Shown: one piece after another, positions 7,574 to 16,967 of the stretch
Position numbering within the stretch: position 1 is the first letter of the stretch
Layout of the letters: the number at the start of each line of letters is the position of its first letter
NCBI RefSeq assembly: GCF_001517625.2
Contig: NZ_LN999828.1
Coordinates: forward strand, 1,070,303-1,134,302
DNA from: Clostridium sp. AT4
GTDB lineage: Bacteria; Bacillota; Clostridia; Lachnospirales; Lachnospiraceae
Length of the DNA stretch: 64,000 nt
Direction of reading: 5' to 3'
The notes under the pieces: model-generated
What the model was told of the DNA's origin: nothing
Databases searched by the model: none
The model's input: only the letters and a program-made list of their open reading frames with translations
Made by a program: the position numbers and the translations under genes

Positions 7574-8428
7574 ATGAAGAAACAGGATTTTAAGGTGTTA
7601 AAGACCAAAGATTTGTACCCGTTCCCCGACAATCCGTTTCATGTGGCAGAAGATGAAACACTGTCAGAGTTAGCGGAAAGCATCAAGGAATTTGGCATTG
7701 TCACGCCGATAATCACACGCCCGAAAGAGGACGGGAACGGCTATGAAGTGATTGCGGGACAGCGGCGTGTCCGTGCTTCTGAACTTGCAGGGATAAATAC
7801 CGTGCCTGCGTTTGTCCTGCCCTTAGACCGTGACCGAGCCATCATCACCCTTGTAGACAGCAATTTGCAGCGTGAGAATATCCTGCCATCGGAGCGGGCG
7901 TTTGCTTACAAGATGAAATCCGAAGCCATGAAGCGGCAGGGTTTCCGCACAGACTTAACCTCGTCACAAGTTGTGACGAAGTTGCGGACGGACGACAAGG
8001 TGGCACAGGGCTTCGGCGTGGGCAGGATGACCGTGCAGCGTTTTATCCGCCTGACGGAACTGATACCGCCGATTTTGCAGATGGTGGACGAGGGGAAAAT
8101 CGCCCTCACGCCTGCGGTGGAACTGTCCTTCTTGAAGAAAGACGAGCAGGAAAACCTCTTTGCCACGATGGAGAGCGAAGAAGCAACGCCCTCACTCTCA
8201 CAGGCACAGCGGATGAAAAGCCTAAGCCAGAGTGGGCGGCTTGACATGGATATGATATTTGCGATTATGACGGAGGAAAAGGGAAATCAGAAAGAAACCT
8301 TGAAAATCAACACAAGCAAGCTGAAAAAATACTTTCCGAAGAACACAACGCCGAAGCAGATGGAGGAAACCATCATCAAACTTTTGGAGCGTGAGTTGCA
8401 GAGGAAACGCAACCGTGACAGCCGCTAA
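7574..8428 (+). CDS. ParB/RepB/Spo0J-family DNA-binding protein
   Basis: The 284-residue protein has a ParB N-terminal domain with box GQRRVRA (residues 62-68) and a downstream helix-turn-helix region (about 125-185: VAQGFGVGRMTVQRFIRLTE). It starts 8 bp after the relaxase stop. No ParA gene is near. In this family CTP-binding ParB proteins spread from parS sites; here it may bind the repeats at 6011-6557, which is inference. Such solo ParB proteins are common on Firmicute mobilizable elements. Confidence 0.85.
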   Translation: MKKQDFKVLKTKDLYPFPDNPFHVAEDETLSELAESIKEFGIVTPIITRPKEDGNGYEVIAGQRRVRASELAGINTVPAFVLPLDRDRAIITLVDSNLQRENILPSERAFAYKMKSEAMKRQGFRTDLTSSQVVTKLRTDDKVAQGFGVGRMTVQRFIRLTELIPPILQMVDEGKIALTPAVELSFLKKDEQENLFATMESEEATPSLSQAQRMKSLSQSGRLDMDMIFAIMTEEKGNQKETLKINTSKLKKYFPKNTTPKQMEETIIKLLERELQRKRNRDSR

Positions 8429-8473
8429 TCTTCTTTTTTCGGGAAGTAAATACAGAGAGTTGAGGTAGAGAGA

Positions 8474-8704
8474 ATGAAAGAAATCCAGTATGAAATCGTA
8501 AAGGAAATCGCAGTATTGTCTACGGGCGACAGTGGCTACACAAAGGAAATCAATCTCATTTCATGGAATGGGAAAGAGCCGAAGTATGACATCCGCAGCT
8601 TTTCCCCGAACCGTGAAAAGTGCGGCAAGGGAATCACGCTGAACGCTGATGAAGCGGCGGCACTCCTTAAAGCATTACAGAAAGAATTAAACAGCGAGGA
8701 TTAA
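8474..8704 (+). CDS. YdbC-like protein, PC4-type single-strand DNA-binding fold
   Basis: A 76-residue protein with the pattern EIAVLSTGDSGYTKEINLIS, then WNGKEPKYDIRSFSP, then ITLNADEAAALLKAL fits the YdbC family, a bacterial relative of transcription coactivator PC4 that binds single-stranded DNA. It is encoded between ParB and the recombinase on many related elements. A role in handling single-stranded transfer or replication intermediates is plausible but unproven. Confidence 0.75.
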   Translation: MKEIQYEIVKEIAVLSTGDSGYTKEINLISWNGKEPKYDIRSFSPNREKCGKGITLNADEAAALLKALQKELNSED

Positions 8705-8775
8705 TGGTATCTGATTGGCAGGGCGGGGACATTTCCAAACTCTTCCCTGCCCTGTCTGGAAAGGAAGATTTAAGT

Positions 8776-8967
8776 ATGGGCGAGGATAAGAAAGCAGATA
8801 AAAAGAGAAAGCGTATCGTGCCGAAAGCACCAGTGCAGATGATAATCAGCCGTGAATATGTCGGCACACAGACCGTTACAGAAGCGTTTGTCCCGATTAT
8901 CTCCGAGGATATTCGGAAGAAGATTGCCGAGGGCGACACCTTCGACAATGAGGGGCTGTCCGCTTAG
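8776..8967 (+). CDS. Small conserved element protein of unknown function
   Basis: From ATG 8776 (AAGGAAG upstream) the product is 63 residues with a basic start (MGEDKKADKKRKRIVPKAPV) and a conserved-looking tail (YVGTQTVTEAFVPIISEDIR). A longer form from ATG 8704 would overlap the previous stop codon by one base and add 24 residues with no obvious pattern; either start is possible. I recognise it only as a protein typically found just before large serine recombinases on such elements. No function is claimed. Confidence 0.55.
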   Translation: MGEDKKADKKRKRIVPKAPVQMIISREYVGTQTVTEAFVPIISEDIRKKIAEGDTFDNEGLSA

Positions 8968-9021
8968 AATGTACGCAATGGGACATGAAAACAGATAGGA
9001 CAGATACGGAGGTTTTACAGT

Positions 9022-10878
9022 ATGGCAGGAATCAAAGAAGAAAAGAAAATCTATTTAGTCGGCATTTATTGCCGCTTATCTAAAGACGATGGTACGGATA
9101 ACGAGAGTGCGAGCATTGCGACACAGAAATCCATCCTCACGGATTATGTGAAAAGGCAGGGATGGCACATAGCAAAAACGTATGTGGACGATGGTTATTC
9201 TGGTACAAATTTCCAAAGACCAAGTTTCCAGAATATGATAAAAGACATTGAAAGCGGTCTGATAAACTGCGTGATTACGAAAGATTTATCCCGTCTGGGG
9301 AGAAACTATCTTGATTGTGGGTTATATCTGGAAGTTTTCTTCCCAGAGCATAACGTGAGGTATATAGCGGTCAATGACGGCGTAGATACCTTGAATAAAT
9401 CTGCTATGGACATCACGCCTTTCCGCAACATTTTAAACGAAATGTATGCCGCTGACATATCTGTTAAGATAAAATCGGCATATCGGGCGAGGTTTCAACA
9501 GGGGAAATTCATGGGAACTACCGCCCCTTATGGCTATATCAAAGACCCTGCCGACCACAACCATCTGCTGATAGATGATAAAGTGGCACATGTTGTAAAA
9601 GAGATATTCGACCTTGCATTAAAAGGGAATGGAGTTGCCAAAATTTGCAGACATCTTAATAAACAGCATATCCTACGCCCTGCCGCTTATGCGGCGGAGC
9701 GTGGCGAAACAGGCTTTGAACGTCATTTTGAGGGGAACGAGGACAAACGCTATATTTGGAGTGGAAACAGCGTGAGGAGCATTTTAAGAAGCCCGATATA
9801 TGCGGGAAATCTTGTAGGCTACAAACGGATTGCCGCCAATATGAAAAGCAAGAAACGCCCCTCTAAGCTGCCCGAAGAATGGGAAGTGATACCCAATACC
9901 CATGAGGGAATAGTCACGCAGGAGGAATTTGATATTGTCCAACAGCTTATTACAAGTCGTAGGCTTCCACAGAACAAGGGAGGATTTGTAAATATTTTTG
10001 CAGGTGTTATCAAGTGTGTGGACTGCGGATGTGCTCTGCGGGCAATGAACGTACACAGGAGGAAACGCCCAGAGATTATCGACTGTGTACAGTATTCATG
10101 TAATAATTATGCAAGAAACGGAAGAAGCGAGTGTAGTGCCCACAATATAGAAGCAAGGGATTTATTCAATGCCGTTCTTGCCGACATCAACTGTTTTGCG
10201 GATATGGCAGTGAATGATGAAAAGGCGGTCAGGGCCATAGAAAAGCGGCTCACGGAAACAGACCAGAGCAGGGCGAAAGCATTAGAGAAAGAACGTAAGA
10301 AGCTGAACAAACGCCTTGCGGAACTGGACAGGCTGTTTTCCTCTCTCTACGAGGATAAGGTCATGGAGCGTATTACCGAGCGGAATTTTGAGATGATGTC
10401 GGGGAAATACCAGAAAGAGCAGCTTGAAATTGAAGCAAGGCTGAAAGAGGTGACGGAAACTCTTAATGAAAGCTACGAGAAATCACGGGGAATCCGTGAC
10501 TTCCTCGCCCTTATCCGAAATTATCAAGGCTTAAAAGAACTGGATGCAACAGTTATAAACGCACTCATAGACAAGATACTTGTTTCGGAGCGTGAGAAGA
10601 TGGCAGACGGAACAGTGAAGCAGGAAATCAAGATTTACTATAAATTCATCGGCTTTGTCGATGAATTACATATCATACCTACAAAACGGTGGGCAGCAAT
10701 GCCCGCTAAAAACTGTACGGTGTGCGGCGTTGAATATGTCCCGGGCTCTGGTGCATCAAGGTATTGTTCTGCTTGTGCCAAGAAGATACGGAGGGAGAAA
10801 TCAAACGAGAGCAAACGCAGGAGCAGAGAACAGAAAAGGATAGCATGTATGAACTGTCCGCAAAAAATGACCGACTGA
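9022..10878 (+). CDS. Large serine recombinase (TnpX/TndX type) of the element
   Basis: This 618-residue protein integrates and excises the element. The N-terminal resolvase domain carries the catalytic serine in IYCRLSKDD (Ser20) and GYSGTNFQRP; a recombinase domain follows (about residues 165-300). A zinc ribbon (CVDCGCALRA ... SEC, about 330-375), a coiled coil (about 390-480) and an extra C-terminal CxxC pair (CTVCGVEYVPGSGASRYCSA) complete it. RBS GGAGG lies before ATG 9022. It is the last gene of the element and the attachment site follows directly, as in Tn5397 and Tn4451-like elements. Confidence 0.95.
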   Translation: MAGIKEEKKIYLVGIYCRLSKDDGTDNESASIATQKSILTDYVKRQGWHIAKTYVDDGYSGTNFQRPSFQNMIKDIESGLINCVITKDLSRLGRNYLDCGLYLEVFFPEHNVRYIAVNDGVDTLNKSAMDITPFRNILNEMYAADISVKIKSAYRARFQQGKFMGTTAPYGYIKDPADHNHLLIDDKVAHVVKEIFDLALKGNGVAKICRHLNKQHILRPAAYAAERGETGFERHFEGNEDKRYIWSGNSVRSILRSPIYAGNLVGYKRIAANMKSKKRPSKLPEEWEVIPNTHEGIVTQEEFDIVQQLITSRRLPQNKGGFVNIFAGVIKCVDCGCALRAMNVHRRKRPEIIDCVQYSCNNYARNGRSECSAHNIEARDLFNAVLADINCFADMAVNDEKAVRAIEKRLTETDQSRAKALEKERKKLNKRLAELDRLFSSLYEDKVMERITERNFEMMSGKYQKEQLEIEARLKEVTETLNESYEKSRGIRDFLALIRNYQGLKELDATVINALIDKILVSEREKMADGTVKQEIKIYYKFIGFVDELHIIPTKRWAAMPAKNCTVCGVEYVPGSGASRYCSACAKKIRREKSNESKRRSREQKRIACMNCPQKMTD

Positions 10879-10905
10879 TGCGGGCCACCCGGGAAGCTTT
10901 CATAT
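10876..10905. other. Right attachment junction of the element (approximate)
   Basis: The host reading frame of the YesN-like regulator can be followed back from 11557 to about 10883-10900, and the recombinase stop is at 10878, so the element/host boundary must lie between. Large serine recombinases cross over at a 2-bp core; candidates such as GA or GG occur here but the core cannot be fixed from one end. Confidence 0.6.
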
Positions 10906-11557
10906 CGGCCTCCTGAAAAAAGATCTGTCCCAGGCGATCGCCTTAAATGACAGCAGCCGCTTAAGACAGGTAATCGGTCAGTTGACGCAGCTTTTGGAGG
11001 AATATCACCCTTCAAGGGAACAGGCTGTGAATGCCTGTGCCAATCTGTATTTTTTTATAGCATCTTTTTTTGAGGATGATGAAGAAGGCGGTTTTCCCTA
11101 CGAGGTCAACATTATGGAAAAGCTGGGGCGTTTTGGCACACTGGAACAGATTTTGAAATGGATCCGCTGGTTTGAGGCTTCTATATCTGCTATTTTGGAT
11201 CGGAGAAGAGACAGCCGCACGGATAAGATTGCGGAAATGGTCCGGGATTATGTAATGACCCATTATAAGGAACGGATCACTCTGGGACAGACAGCCGAAG
11301 CCCTGGGTATCAGCCAGGGGTATTTAAGCACGGCTTTTAAAAAGCAGACAGGGGAATCCTTTACAGGATTCGTGTCAGCCGTAAAGATTGAAAAGGCCAA
11401 GGAACTGATCGCCGGCCATCAGTATATGATGTATGAGATTTCCGATATGCTGGGCTTTGATACGCCTTTTTATTTCAGTAAGGTATTTAAAAAGATCGCC
11501 GGTCTTTCTCCGAAGGAATATGAAGCAGAATGTTTCAAAGCCGGCCATGAGGTGTAA
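10883..11557 (+). pseudogene. YesN/AraC-type response regulator, C-terminal fragment split by the element
   Basis: The frame is open from after the stop at 10868-10870 to TAA-type end at 11557 and encodes about 200 residues of the C-terminal half of a YesN-like regulator; a weak TTG at 10982 is the best internal start. Residues near the end (ERITLGQTAEALGISQGYLS, GESFTGFVSAVKIEKAKELI, YEISDMLGFDTPFYFSKVFK) are a two-helix-turn-helix AraC domain. The receiver domain is missing, because the element is inserted upstream. The gene directly precedes a sugar ABC transporter and lyase operon that it probably controlled. Confidence 0.85.
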
Positions 11558-11726
11558 AAGGGAAAAAGTGTAAAAAAGTGCAATAATATAAAAAAAGTAT
11601 AAAAAGAAATAGGCCTGTCCTGAAATTTTTATAAAAAGTCTTTATTTGTTGAATGGGCTTTGGAAGCTGTTTTTGTTATAGTATACACAGAAAGCAAAGA
11701 GGTATTATTTTAAGGAGGGCTTTACA

Positions 11727-13070
11727 ATGAGATTAAAAAAGGCAGCAGCGCTTACACTGGTAACCGCTATGACAGCTTCTATGGCAGCAGGATGCGGCAG
11801 CAGCTCATCCACAGCTGATTCCAAGGCGGAAGATACCACAGCGGCAGGAGAGAGCACGGAGGAGAAAAAAGAAGAGGGAGCTTCCGATGGGAAGAAGACC
11901 TTAAGCATTTCCGTATGGGATAATGATGCAACTCCTCAGTTTACCGCAGTGGCAGAGGCATTTATGGCAGCCAATCCGGATGTGACCATCGAGTTTATCG
12001 ATGCTCCGTCAAGTGAGTATAACAACAAGGTAACGGTTATGCTGGCAGGCGGCGATTCCGAGCCGGATGTTATCTTTGTAAAGGATACAGAGAATCAGGT
12101 ATCCATGAAGGAAAAGGGACAGATCTTAAATCTGGATGAGTACATTAAGAAAGATGCCATTGATCTTGGAATGTACCAGGGCGTAGCAGAGCAGCTTCAG
12201 ATGGACGGAAGCAATTACACCCTTCCATTCCGCAAAGACTGGTATATGCTGTTCTACAACAAGGATCTTTTTGATAAGGCAGGCGTTGCGTATCCATCCG
12301 CTGATATGACCTGGGATGAGTATGAAGAACTGGCAAAGCAGATGACAAGCGGCGAGGGCAGCAGCAAGGTATACGGAACTCATAACCATACCTGGCAGGC
12401 ACTTGTTTCTAACTGGGCCGTACAGGATGGAAAGAACACCCTGATGAGCGAGGATTACAGCTTTATGAAGCCGGCTTATGAGCAGGCCGTACGGATGCAG
12501 GATGAAGGCATTATGCAGTCTTATGCGAACTTAAAGACAGGAAGCATCCATTATATCAGCGTATTTGAGCAGCAGCAGTGCGCAATGCTTCCTATGGGTT
12601 CCTGGTTTATCGGTACTCTGATCCAGGATAAAGAGGCAGGAAAGTTCGGCTTTAACTGGGGCGTAACCACCATTCCTCATCCGGAAGGCGTAGAGGCAGG
12701 AGCTACCGTAGGATCTACTACACCCGTTGCTATCAACGCAAAGTCAGATGATCCGGATCTTGCATGGGAGTTTGTAAAATTTGCAACCGGTGAGGAGGGC
12801 GCAATGGCTCTGGCTGACAACGGTATCTTCCCGGCTGCATCTACCGATGCGATCAATGAGAAGCTGGCAGCAATTCCCGGTTTCCCTGAGGATGGAACCG
12901 ACGCTTTAAATATCACAAGCTGGGTACTTGACCGTCCGATCGATGCCAAGATGGCAGCAGTAAGAAAGGTTCTTGAGGAAGAGCATGACCTGATCATGAT
13001 CGGTGAAGAGGATATTGATACAGGTATTGCAAACATGAACCAGAGAGCAAAGGAAGCAAGAGAGGACTAA
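11727..13070 (+). CDS. Sugar ABC transporter substrate-binding lipoprotein
   Basis: A 447-residue extracytoplasmic lipoprotein with a signal sequence and lipobox ending at Cys23 (SMAAGC), a Ser/Glu-rich linker (about 24-55) and a family 1 solute-binding fold. It delivers carbohydrate to the two permeases that follow. RBS TAAGGAGGG precedes ATG 11727. Downstream lyase and GH88 genes suggest uronic-acid-containing oligosaccharides as ligand. No ATPase gene is present, as usual for such operons, which share a common MsmX-type ATPase. Confidence 0.9.
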   Translation: MRLKKAAALTLVTAMTASMAAGCGSSSSTADSKAEDTTAAGESTEEKKEEGASDGKKTLSISVWDNDATPQFTAVAEAFMAANPDVTIEFIDAPSSEYNNKVTVMLAGGDSEPDVIFVKDTENQVSMKEKGQILNLDEYIKKDAIDLGMYQGVAEQLQMDGSNYTLPFRKDWYMLFYNKDLFDKAGVAYPSADMTWDEYEELAKQMTSGEGSSKVYGTHNHTWQALVSNWAVQDGKNTLMSEDYSFMKPAYEQAVRMQDEGIMQSYANLKTGSIHYISVFEQQQCAMLPMGSWFIGTLIQDKEAGKFGFNWGVTTIPHPEGVEAGATVGSTTPVAINAKSDDPDLAWEFVKFATGEEGAMALADNGIFPAASTDAINEKLAAIPGFPEDGTDALNITSWVLDRPIDAKMAAVRKVLEEEHDLIMIGEEDIDTGIANMNQRAKEARED

Positions 13071-13106
13071 TCCTCATTTTGGATCCAAAGCCATAATACA
13101 AAACGT

Positions 13107-13153
13107 AAGAGCGTCTGATTTCAGTCTTCAGCGAAAGTTGGACGCTCTTTTTG
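13107..13153 (+). terminator. Hairpin between binding protein and permease genes
   Basis: AAGAGCGTC (13107-13115) pairs with GACGCTCTT (13141-13149) followed by TTTTG. Such intra-operon hairpins commonly let the binding protein be made in excess over the permeases. Confidence 0.75.
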
Positions 13154-13182
13154 TACCCTTATATAAGGACAGGTGAGAAAAA

Positions 13183-14076
13183 ATGACACAAAAACAGAAA
13201 AAAATATTAAAGAGGAACCTGATCGGATACTCTTTTATCCTCCCCAATTTTATCGGATATTTTCTCTTTATTTTCCTTCCGGTGATCTTTACATTCGTTC
13301 TCTGTGTGATGAAATGGGACGGTTCTTCTGCTCCCATGGAATTTGTAGGACTTCAAAACTTTGTAAAACTGTTTCATGACAGCAGTTTTATTATTTCGTT
13401 TAAAAATACGATTTATTACGCCGTATTTACCGTGCCCCTTACTATGGTGGCGGCTCTTCTCATTGCAATTCTGTTAAATTCCAAGATCAAGGGAATTGTG
13501 ATTTACCGTACCGCCTTCTTTTTCCCTTATGTGGCATCTTTGGTGGCTGTAGGTGCGGTCTGGAATATGCTGTTCCAGCCGGAGTTTGGACCGATCAATG
13601 AATTTCTAAAATGGATCGGGATCGCCAACCCGCCGAAATGGTGCGCTTCTACCGACTGGGCCATGTCCGTTATTATTATCGTCAGCGTGTGGAAATACAT
13701 GGGCTATTACATGGTCGTTTATCTGGCTGCACTTCAGGGCATTTCCGGAGATCTTTATGAGGCAGCCAGCATTGACGGAGCAACCGGCTTTAAGAAGTTC
13801 CGCTATATTACCCTTCCCATGTTAAAGCCAACGACTTTCTTTGTTATCATTATGATGACGATCCAGTGCTTTAAGGTATTTGACCTGATCTATGTTATGA
13901 CAGGCGGAGGCCCTGGACGTGCAACCAATGTGCTTGTAAACCATATTTACAATGCAGCCTTTGTTGACTTTAAGTTCGGTTATGCCAGCGCCAGCGCTCT
14001 TGTGCTGTTTGCTGTTGTTCTGGTGGTTACGCTGGTACAGTTCCAGGGTGAAAAGAAATTCACCGATTATGTATAA
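13183..14076 (+). CDS. Sugar ABC transporter permease (MalF/UgpA type)
   Basis: A 297-residue inner membrane protein with about six hydrophobic segments and the permease EAA loop (YEAASIDGATGFKKFRYITL, about residues 190-209). It pairs with the permease at 14089 and the lipoprotein at 11727 to import oligosaccharides. RBS ACAGGTGAG precedes ATG 13183. Confidence 0.92.
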   Translation: MTQKQKKILKRNLIGYSFILPNFIGYFLFIFLPVIFTFVLCVMKWDGSSAPMEFVGLQNFVKLFHDSSFIISFKNTIYYAVFTVPLTMVAALLIAILLNSKIKGIVIYRTAFFFPYVASLVAVGAVWNMLFQPEFGPINEFLKWIGIANPPKWCASTDWAMSVIIIVSVWKYMGYYMVVYLAALQGISGDLYEAASIDGATGFKKFRYITLPMLKPTTFFVIIMMTIQCFKVFDLIYVMTGGGPGRATNVLVNHIYNAAFVDFKFGYASASALVLFAVVLVVTLVQFQGEKKFTDYV

Positions 14077-14088
14077 GGAGGAAAGATC

Positions 14089-14916
14089 ATGGAAACAAGA
14101 AAAAACGTTAACCGCATATTTATCTATGGTCTTCTGACTGTACTTGCCATTTTAGTGGTAATACCGTTCGGATGGATGCTCCTTGCATCTGTAAAGACCA
14201 GTAACGAGGTGTTCAGCATCCCCATGCGTCTGCTCCCCAAGGAATTTCAGTGGGTCAACTATCAGACCATCTGGGAGAAGATCCCGCTTCTTACCTTCTT
14301 TAAAAATACATTTAAAATTGCCATCTGCACCACAGCCGTTCAGGTTCTCACCAGCTGTTTTGCAGCCTACGGCTTTTCAAAAGTTCAGTTTAAGGGAAGA
14401 GATACCCTGTTTTTAATTTCTGTTACCACCTTTGCAGTACCCTGGCAGGCATACATGGTAACGCAGTTTGCACTGATTTCCCGTATGCATCTGACCGACT
14501 CCCATTTGGGATTGATCCTGATGCAGGCATTCTCCGGTTTTGGCGTATTCCTGATCCGTCAGTTTATGATCGGTGTACCAAATGAACTTTTGGAGGCAGC
14601 CAGAATTGATGGCTTAAACGAATACGGAATTTTTGCAAGAGTGGCGCTTCCTCTGGTAAAGCCTGGAATTGCAACCCTGGTTATTTTTACATTTGTAAAT
14701 ATCTGGAATGACTTTATGGGGCCCTTGATCTATTTAAACAGTACAGAGTTAAAGACCATCCAGTTAGGTATCCGTATGTTTATTTCCCAGTACGGCGCAG
14801 ATTATGCACTGATCATGGCTGCTTCAGTCTGCTCTCTGATCCCTGTGCTCATCGTATTTATGGTATGCCAGAAGTGGTTCGTGGAAGGCATCACAGCCGG
14901 CGGCGTAAAGGGGTGA
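14089..14916 (+). CDS. Sugar ABC transporter permease (MalG/UgpE type)
   Basis: A 275-residue membrane protein, six predicted hydrophobic segments, with the EAA loop ELLEAARIDGLNEYGIFARV near residues 165-184. It starts 12 bp after the first permease behind AAGGAGGAAAG and is surely co-transcribed and a partner in the same transporter. Confidence 0.92.
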   Translation: METRKNVNRIFIYGLLTVLAILVVIPFGWMLLASVKTSNEVFSIPMRLLPKEFQWVNYQTIWEKIPLLTFFKNTFKIAICTTAVQVLTSCFAAYGFSKVQFKGRDTLFLISVTTFAVPWQAYMVTQFALISRMHLTDSHLGLILMQAFSGFGVFLIRQFMIGVPNELLEAARIDGLNEYGIFARVALPLVKPGIATLVIFTFVNIWNDFMGPLIYLNSTELKTIQLGIRMFISQYGADYALIMAASVCSLIPVLIVFMVCQKWFVEGITAGGVKG

Positions 14917-14920
14917 GCCT

Positions 14921-16921
14921 ATGACAGGAGAAGTGATGAAGGAGCAGGCCGGATACTGTAAGAGCCGCTGGGCTGATCAGTGCAGCCACAGTATACAGAC
15001 CGCAGAGGATGTTTTAAATCGGAAATTTCTCTTTGATCTGCCCTGGGATATGGAGCAGACCACGGAGCCTGTGATTTTTACAGATCAGATTGACTGGCAG
15101 TATATGCCCGGAGGCGATCCTGAGTTTATCTATCAGTTTAACCGTCACCGCTATTGGATCTGTATGGGTCAGGCCTATGCGCTTACAGGAAATGAAGCCT
15201 ATGCGGCCTGCTTTAAAGAGCAGCTTTTATCCTGGATTTCGGAAAATCCGATTACAGAGTCTACAAAAAAGACTACCTGGAGAACCATTGAAGCCGGTAT
15301 CCGCGGAGAAAACTGGTGCAAAGCCATTGAGTATTTTGAATCCAGTCCCCATATGGGAGATGAGGAGAAACAGGCCTTTATAAAGGGCCTGCTCCTTCAT
15401 GGGGAATATCTTTTTAACTGCCGGGTTCCGTTCAGCGATAAGAGCAACTGGGGCGTTTTGGAAAATCACGGACTTTTCTGTATCGGAGCCTTCCTTTCAA
15501 AAAAGGAATGGGCGATTGAGGAAAGCAGCCGGAAAAAGGGCGCTCTTTATATCGAAGAGGCTTTAAAAAGGCTTAAGCGGGAGCTGGCAATCCAGGTAAT
15601 GGACGACGGAGTCCACTGGGAACAGTCTCCCATGTACCATAATGAGGTTCTGCGTTGTATTCTGGAGGTTTTAAGGGTCGCAGAGCTGTATGAGATTCCG
15701 GTGGCGGAGGATATTGAAAATGCGGCCAGAGCTATGGCCATGGCAGATCTTTTGTGGAGCAAGCCGGATCATACCCAGCCTGCAAACGGGGACAGCGACC
15801 GGACAGATCTTCGGGATGTGCTTACACCGGCCGCATGGCTGCTTAAGGATCCGCTTCTTCGCTTTGGAGGTTATGACTGTCTGGATTTTGAAAGTGCCTG
15901 GGAAATGGGAATGGAGGCTGTGATCGGCTATGAACAGATGACGAAGGAAACTCCCCAAAATGAGCTGGTTTCTCTGGAGGCCAGCGGACAGGCCGTTCTG
16001 CGTTCCGGATGGGATCAGAAGGCAGATTACCTTCATTTCATGTGCGGAAGCCTGGGAGGCGGCCACGGCCACTTTGACAAGCTCCATCTGGATCTGTCTT
16101 ATGAGGGAGAGGACGTGTTGATCGATACAGGACGTTATACCTATGTGGATGGAACTCTGCGCAGGACATTAAAGTCTGCAAAGGCTCACAATGTCCCTAT
16201 GGCAGATGACAGAGAATATACAGAGTGTACTGGCTCCTGGAATGTAAGAAATGCCGCAGCTTATGCCGGAATGAGAGTGGTGCAGAAAGGGCAGTATACA
16301 CTGTTTGAGGGAGCCCATCTGGGATATATGGATGCGGGAGTCTATGTATGCCGAAAAGTTCTGTCGATCGGTACAAAGATTCAGATAATCGCAGACAGTT
16401 TTTACGGTTTTGGGGAGCATGTGTGCAGTCAGCACTTCCACTTAAATCCAGCCGGACAGACAACGCTTACAAAGGAAGACCAGGCATCTGGTTTGGGATT
16501 TTCCTATCAGGGAATCAAAACAGGAGCAAAGGCGTTTGTTCTGACGCCGGGAGCAGAAATCTCTATGGAGCAGGGGCCGGTATCCTTCCACTATAACCAG
16601 CTTACGGAATGTCCCTGGATCTGCATCCGAAAAAAGATGGCTCTTCCAGGCACTCTGATTACAGTCATTTTTAATGACAATACAGCAGACGCCAGCCTGG
16701 TTCCGGTGACCGTTCCAGTAACAGGAGAAGTGTTAAAGGATCAGGATGCTCAGGCCCTGCGTATCAGAATGGGAGACCATTCCTATCTAGCCGTATTCAA
16801 TCATCGGGAGACAGGCGCCGATATGGAATATATCGGAGCAGACGGACATTACGGCCTGGGCCGGGTGATGATCTGTGAGGAAAACCAGCCGGAACCTGAA
16901 ATGACGGTTCTTTCCTGGTAA
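14921..16921 (+). CDS. Heparinase II/III-family polysaccharide lyase
   Basis: A 666-residue protein with an alpha/alpha N-terminal half and a heparinase II/III-like C-terminal half (GSLGGGHGHFDKLHLDLSYE about residues 379-398, then a beta-sandwich). Family members cleave glycosaminoglycans or alginate-like chains by beta-elimination, leaving unsaturated uronic acids. No signal peptide is seen, so it likely acts on imported oligosaccharides. The start is 14921 or 14936 (GAGAAGTG before ATG); both are in frame. It lies 4 bp after the permease and before GH88, which would act on its product. The exact substrate is not determinable. Confidence 0.85.
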   Translation: MTGEVMKEQAGYCKSRWADQCSHSIQTAEDVLNRKFLFDLPWDMEQTTEPVIFTDQIDWQYMPGGDPEFIYQFNRHRYWICMGQAYALTGNEAYAACFKEQLLSWISENPITESTKKTTWRTIEAGIRGENWCKAIEYFESSPHMGDEEKQAFIKGLLLHGEYLFNCRVPFSDKSNWGVLENHGLFCIGAFLSKKEWAIEESSRKKGALYIEEALKRLKRELAIQVMDDGVHWEQSPMYHNEVLRCILEVLRVAELYEIPVAEDIENAARAMAMADLLWSKPDHTQPANGDSDRTDLRDVLTPAAWLLKDPLLRFGGYDCLDFESAWEMGMEAVIGYEQMTKETPQNELVSLEASGQAVLRSGWDQKADYLHFMCGSLGGGHGHFDKLHLDLSYEGEDVLIDTGRYTYVDGTLRRTLKSAKAHNVPMADDREYTECTGSWNVRNAAAYAGMRVVQKGQYTLFEGAHLGYMDAGVYVCRKVLSIGTKIQIIADSFYGFGEHVCSQHFHLNPAGQTTLTKEDQASGLGFSYQGIKTGAKAFVLTPGAEISMEQGPVSFHYNQLTECPWICIRKKMALPGTLITVIFNDNTADASLVPVTVPVTGEVLKDQDAQALRIRMGDHSYLAVFNHRETGADMEYIGADGHYGLGRVMICEENQPEPEMTVLSW

Positions 16922-16967
16922 AACTGCCCGATTGGGAGCAGAATCATATAACAAATGGAGAAAAATT

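Larger units (their letters stand above)
1..10890. mobile_element. Right part of a tet(O)-bearing mobilizable element, Tn4451/ICE-like
   Basis: The stretch holds, in one orientation, tnpV, tet(O), small sigma-like regulators, a RepA-like ATPase, oriT, a MobV relaxase, ParB and a large serine recombinase as last gene. TnpV plus a large serine recombinase plus a Pre/Mob relaxase is the backbone known from the clostridial mobilizable transposons Tn4451/Tn4453. No type IV secretion genes are visible, so the visible part is mobilizable; a conjugation module could lie left of base 1. The right end lies between the recombinase stop (10878) and about 10905, where the reading frame of a host YesN-like regulator begins. 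The left end and the exact crossover dinucleotide cannot be seen. Confidence 0.85.
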
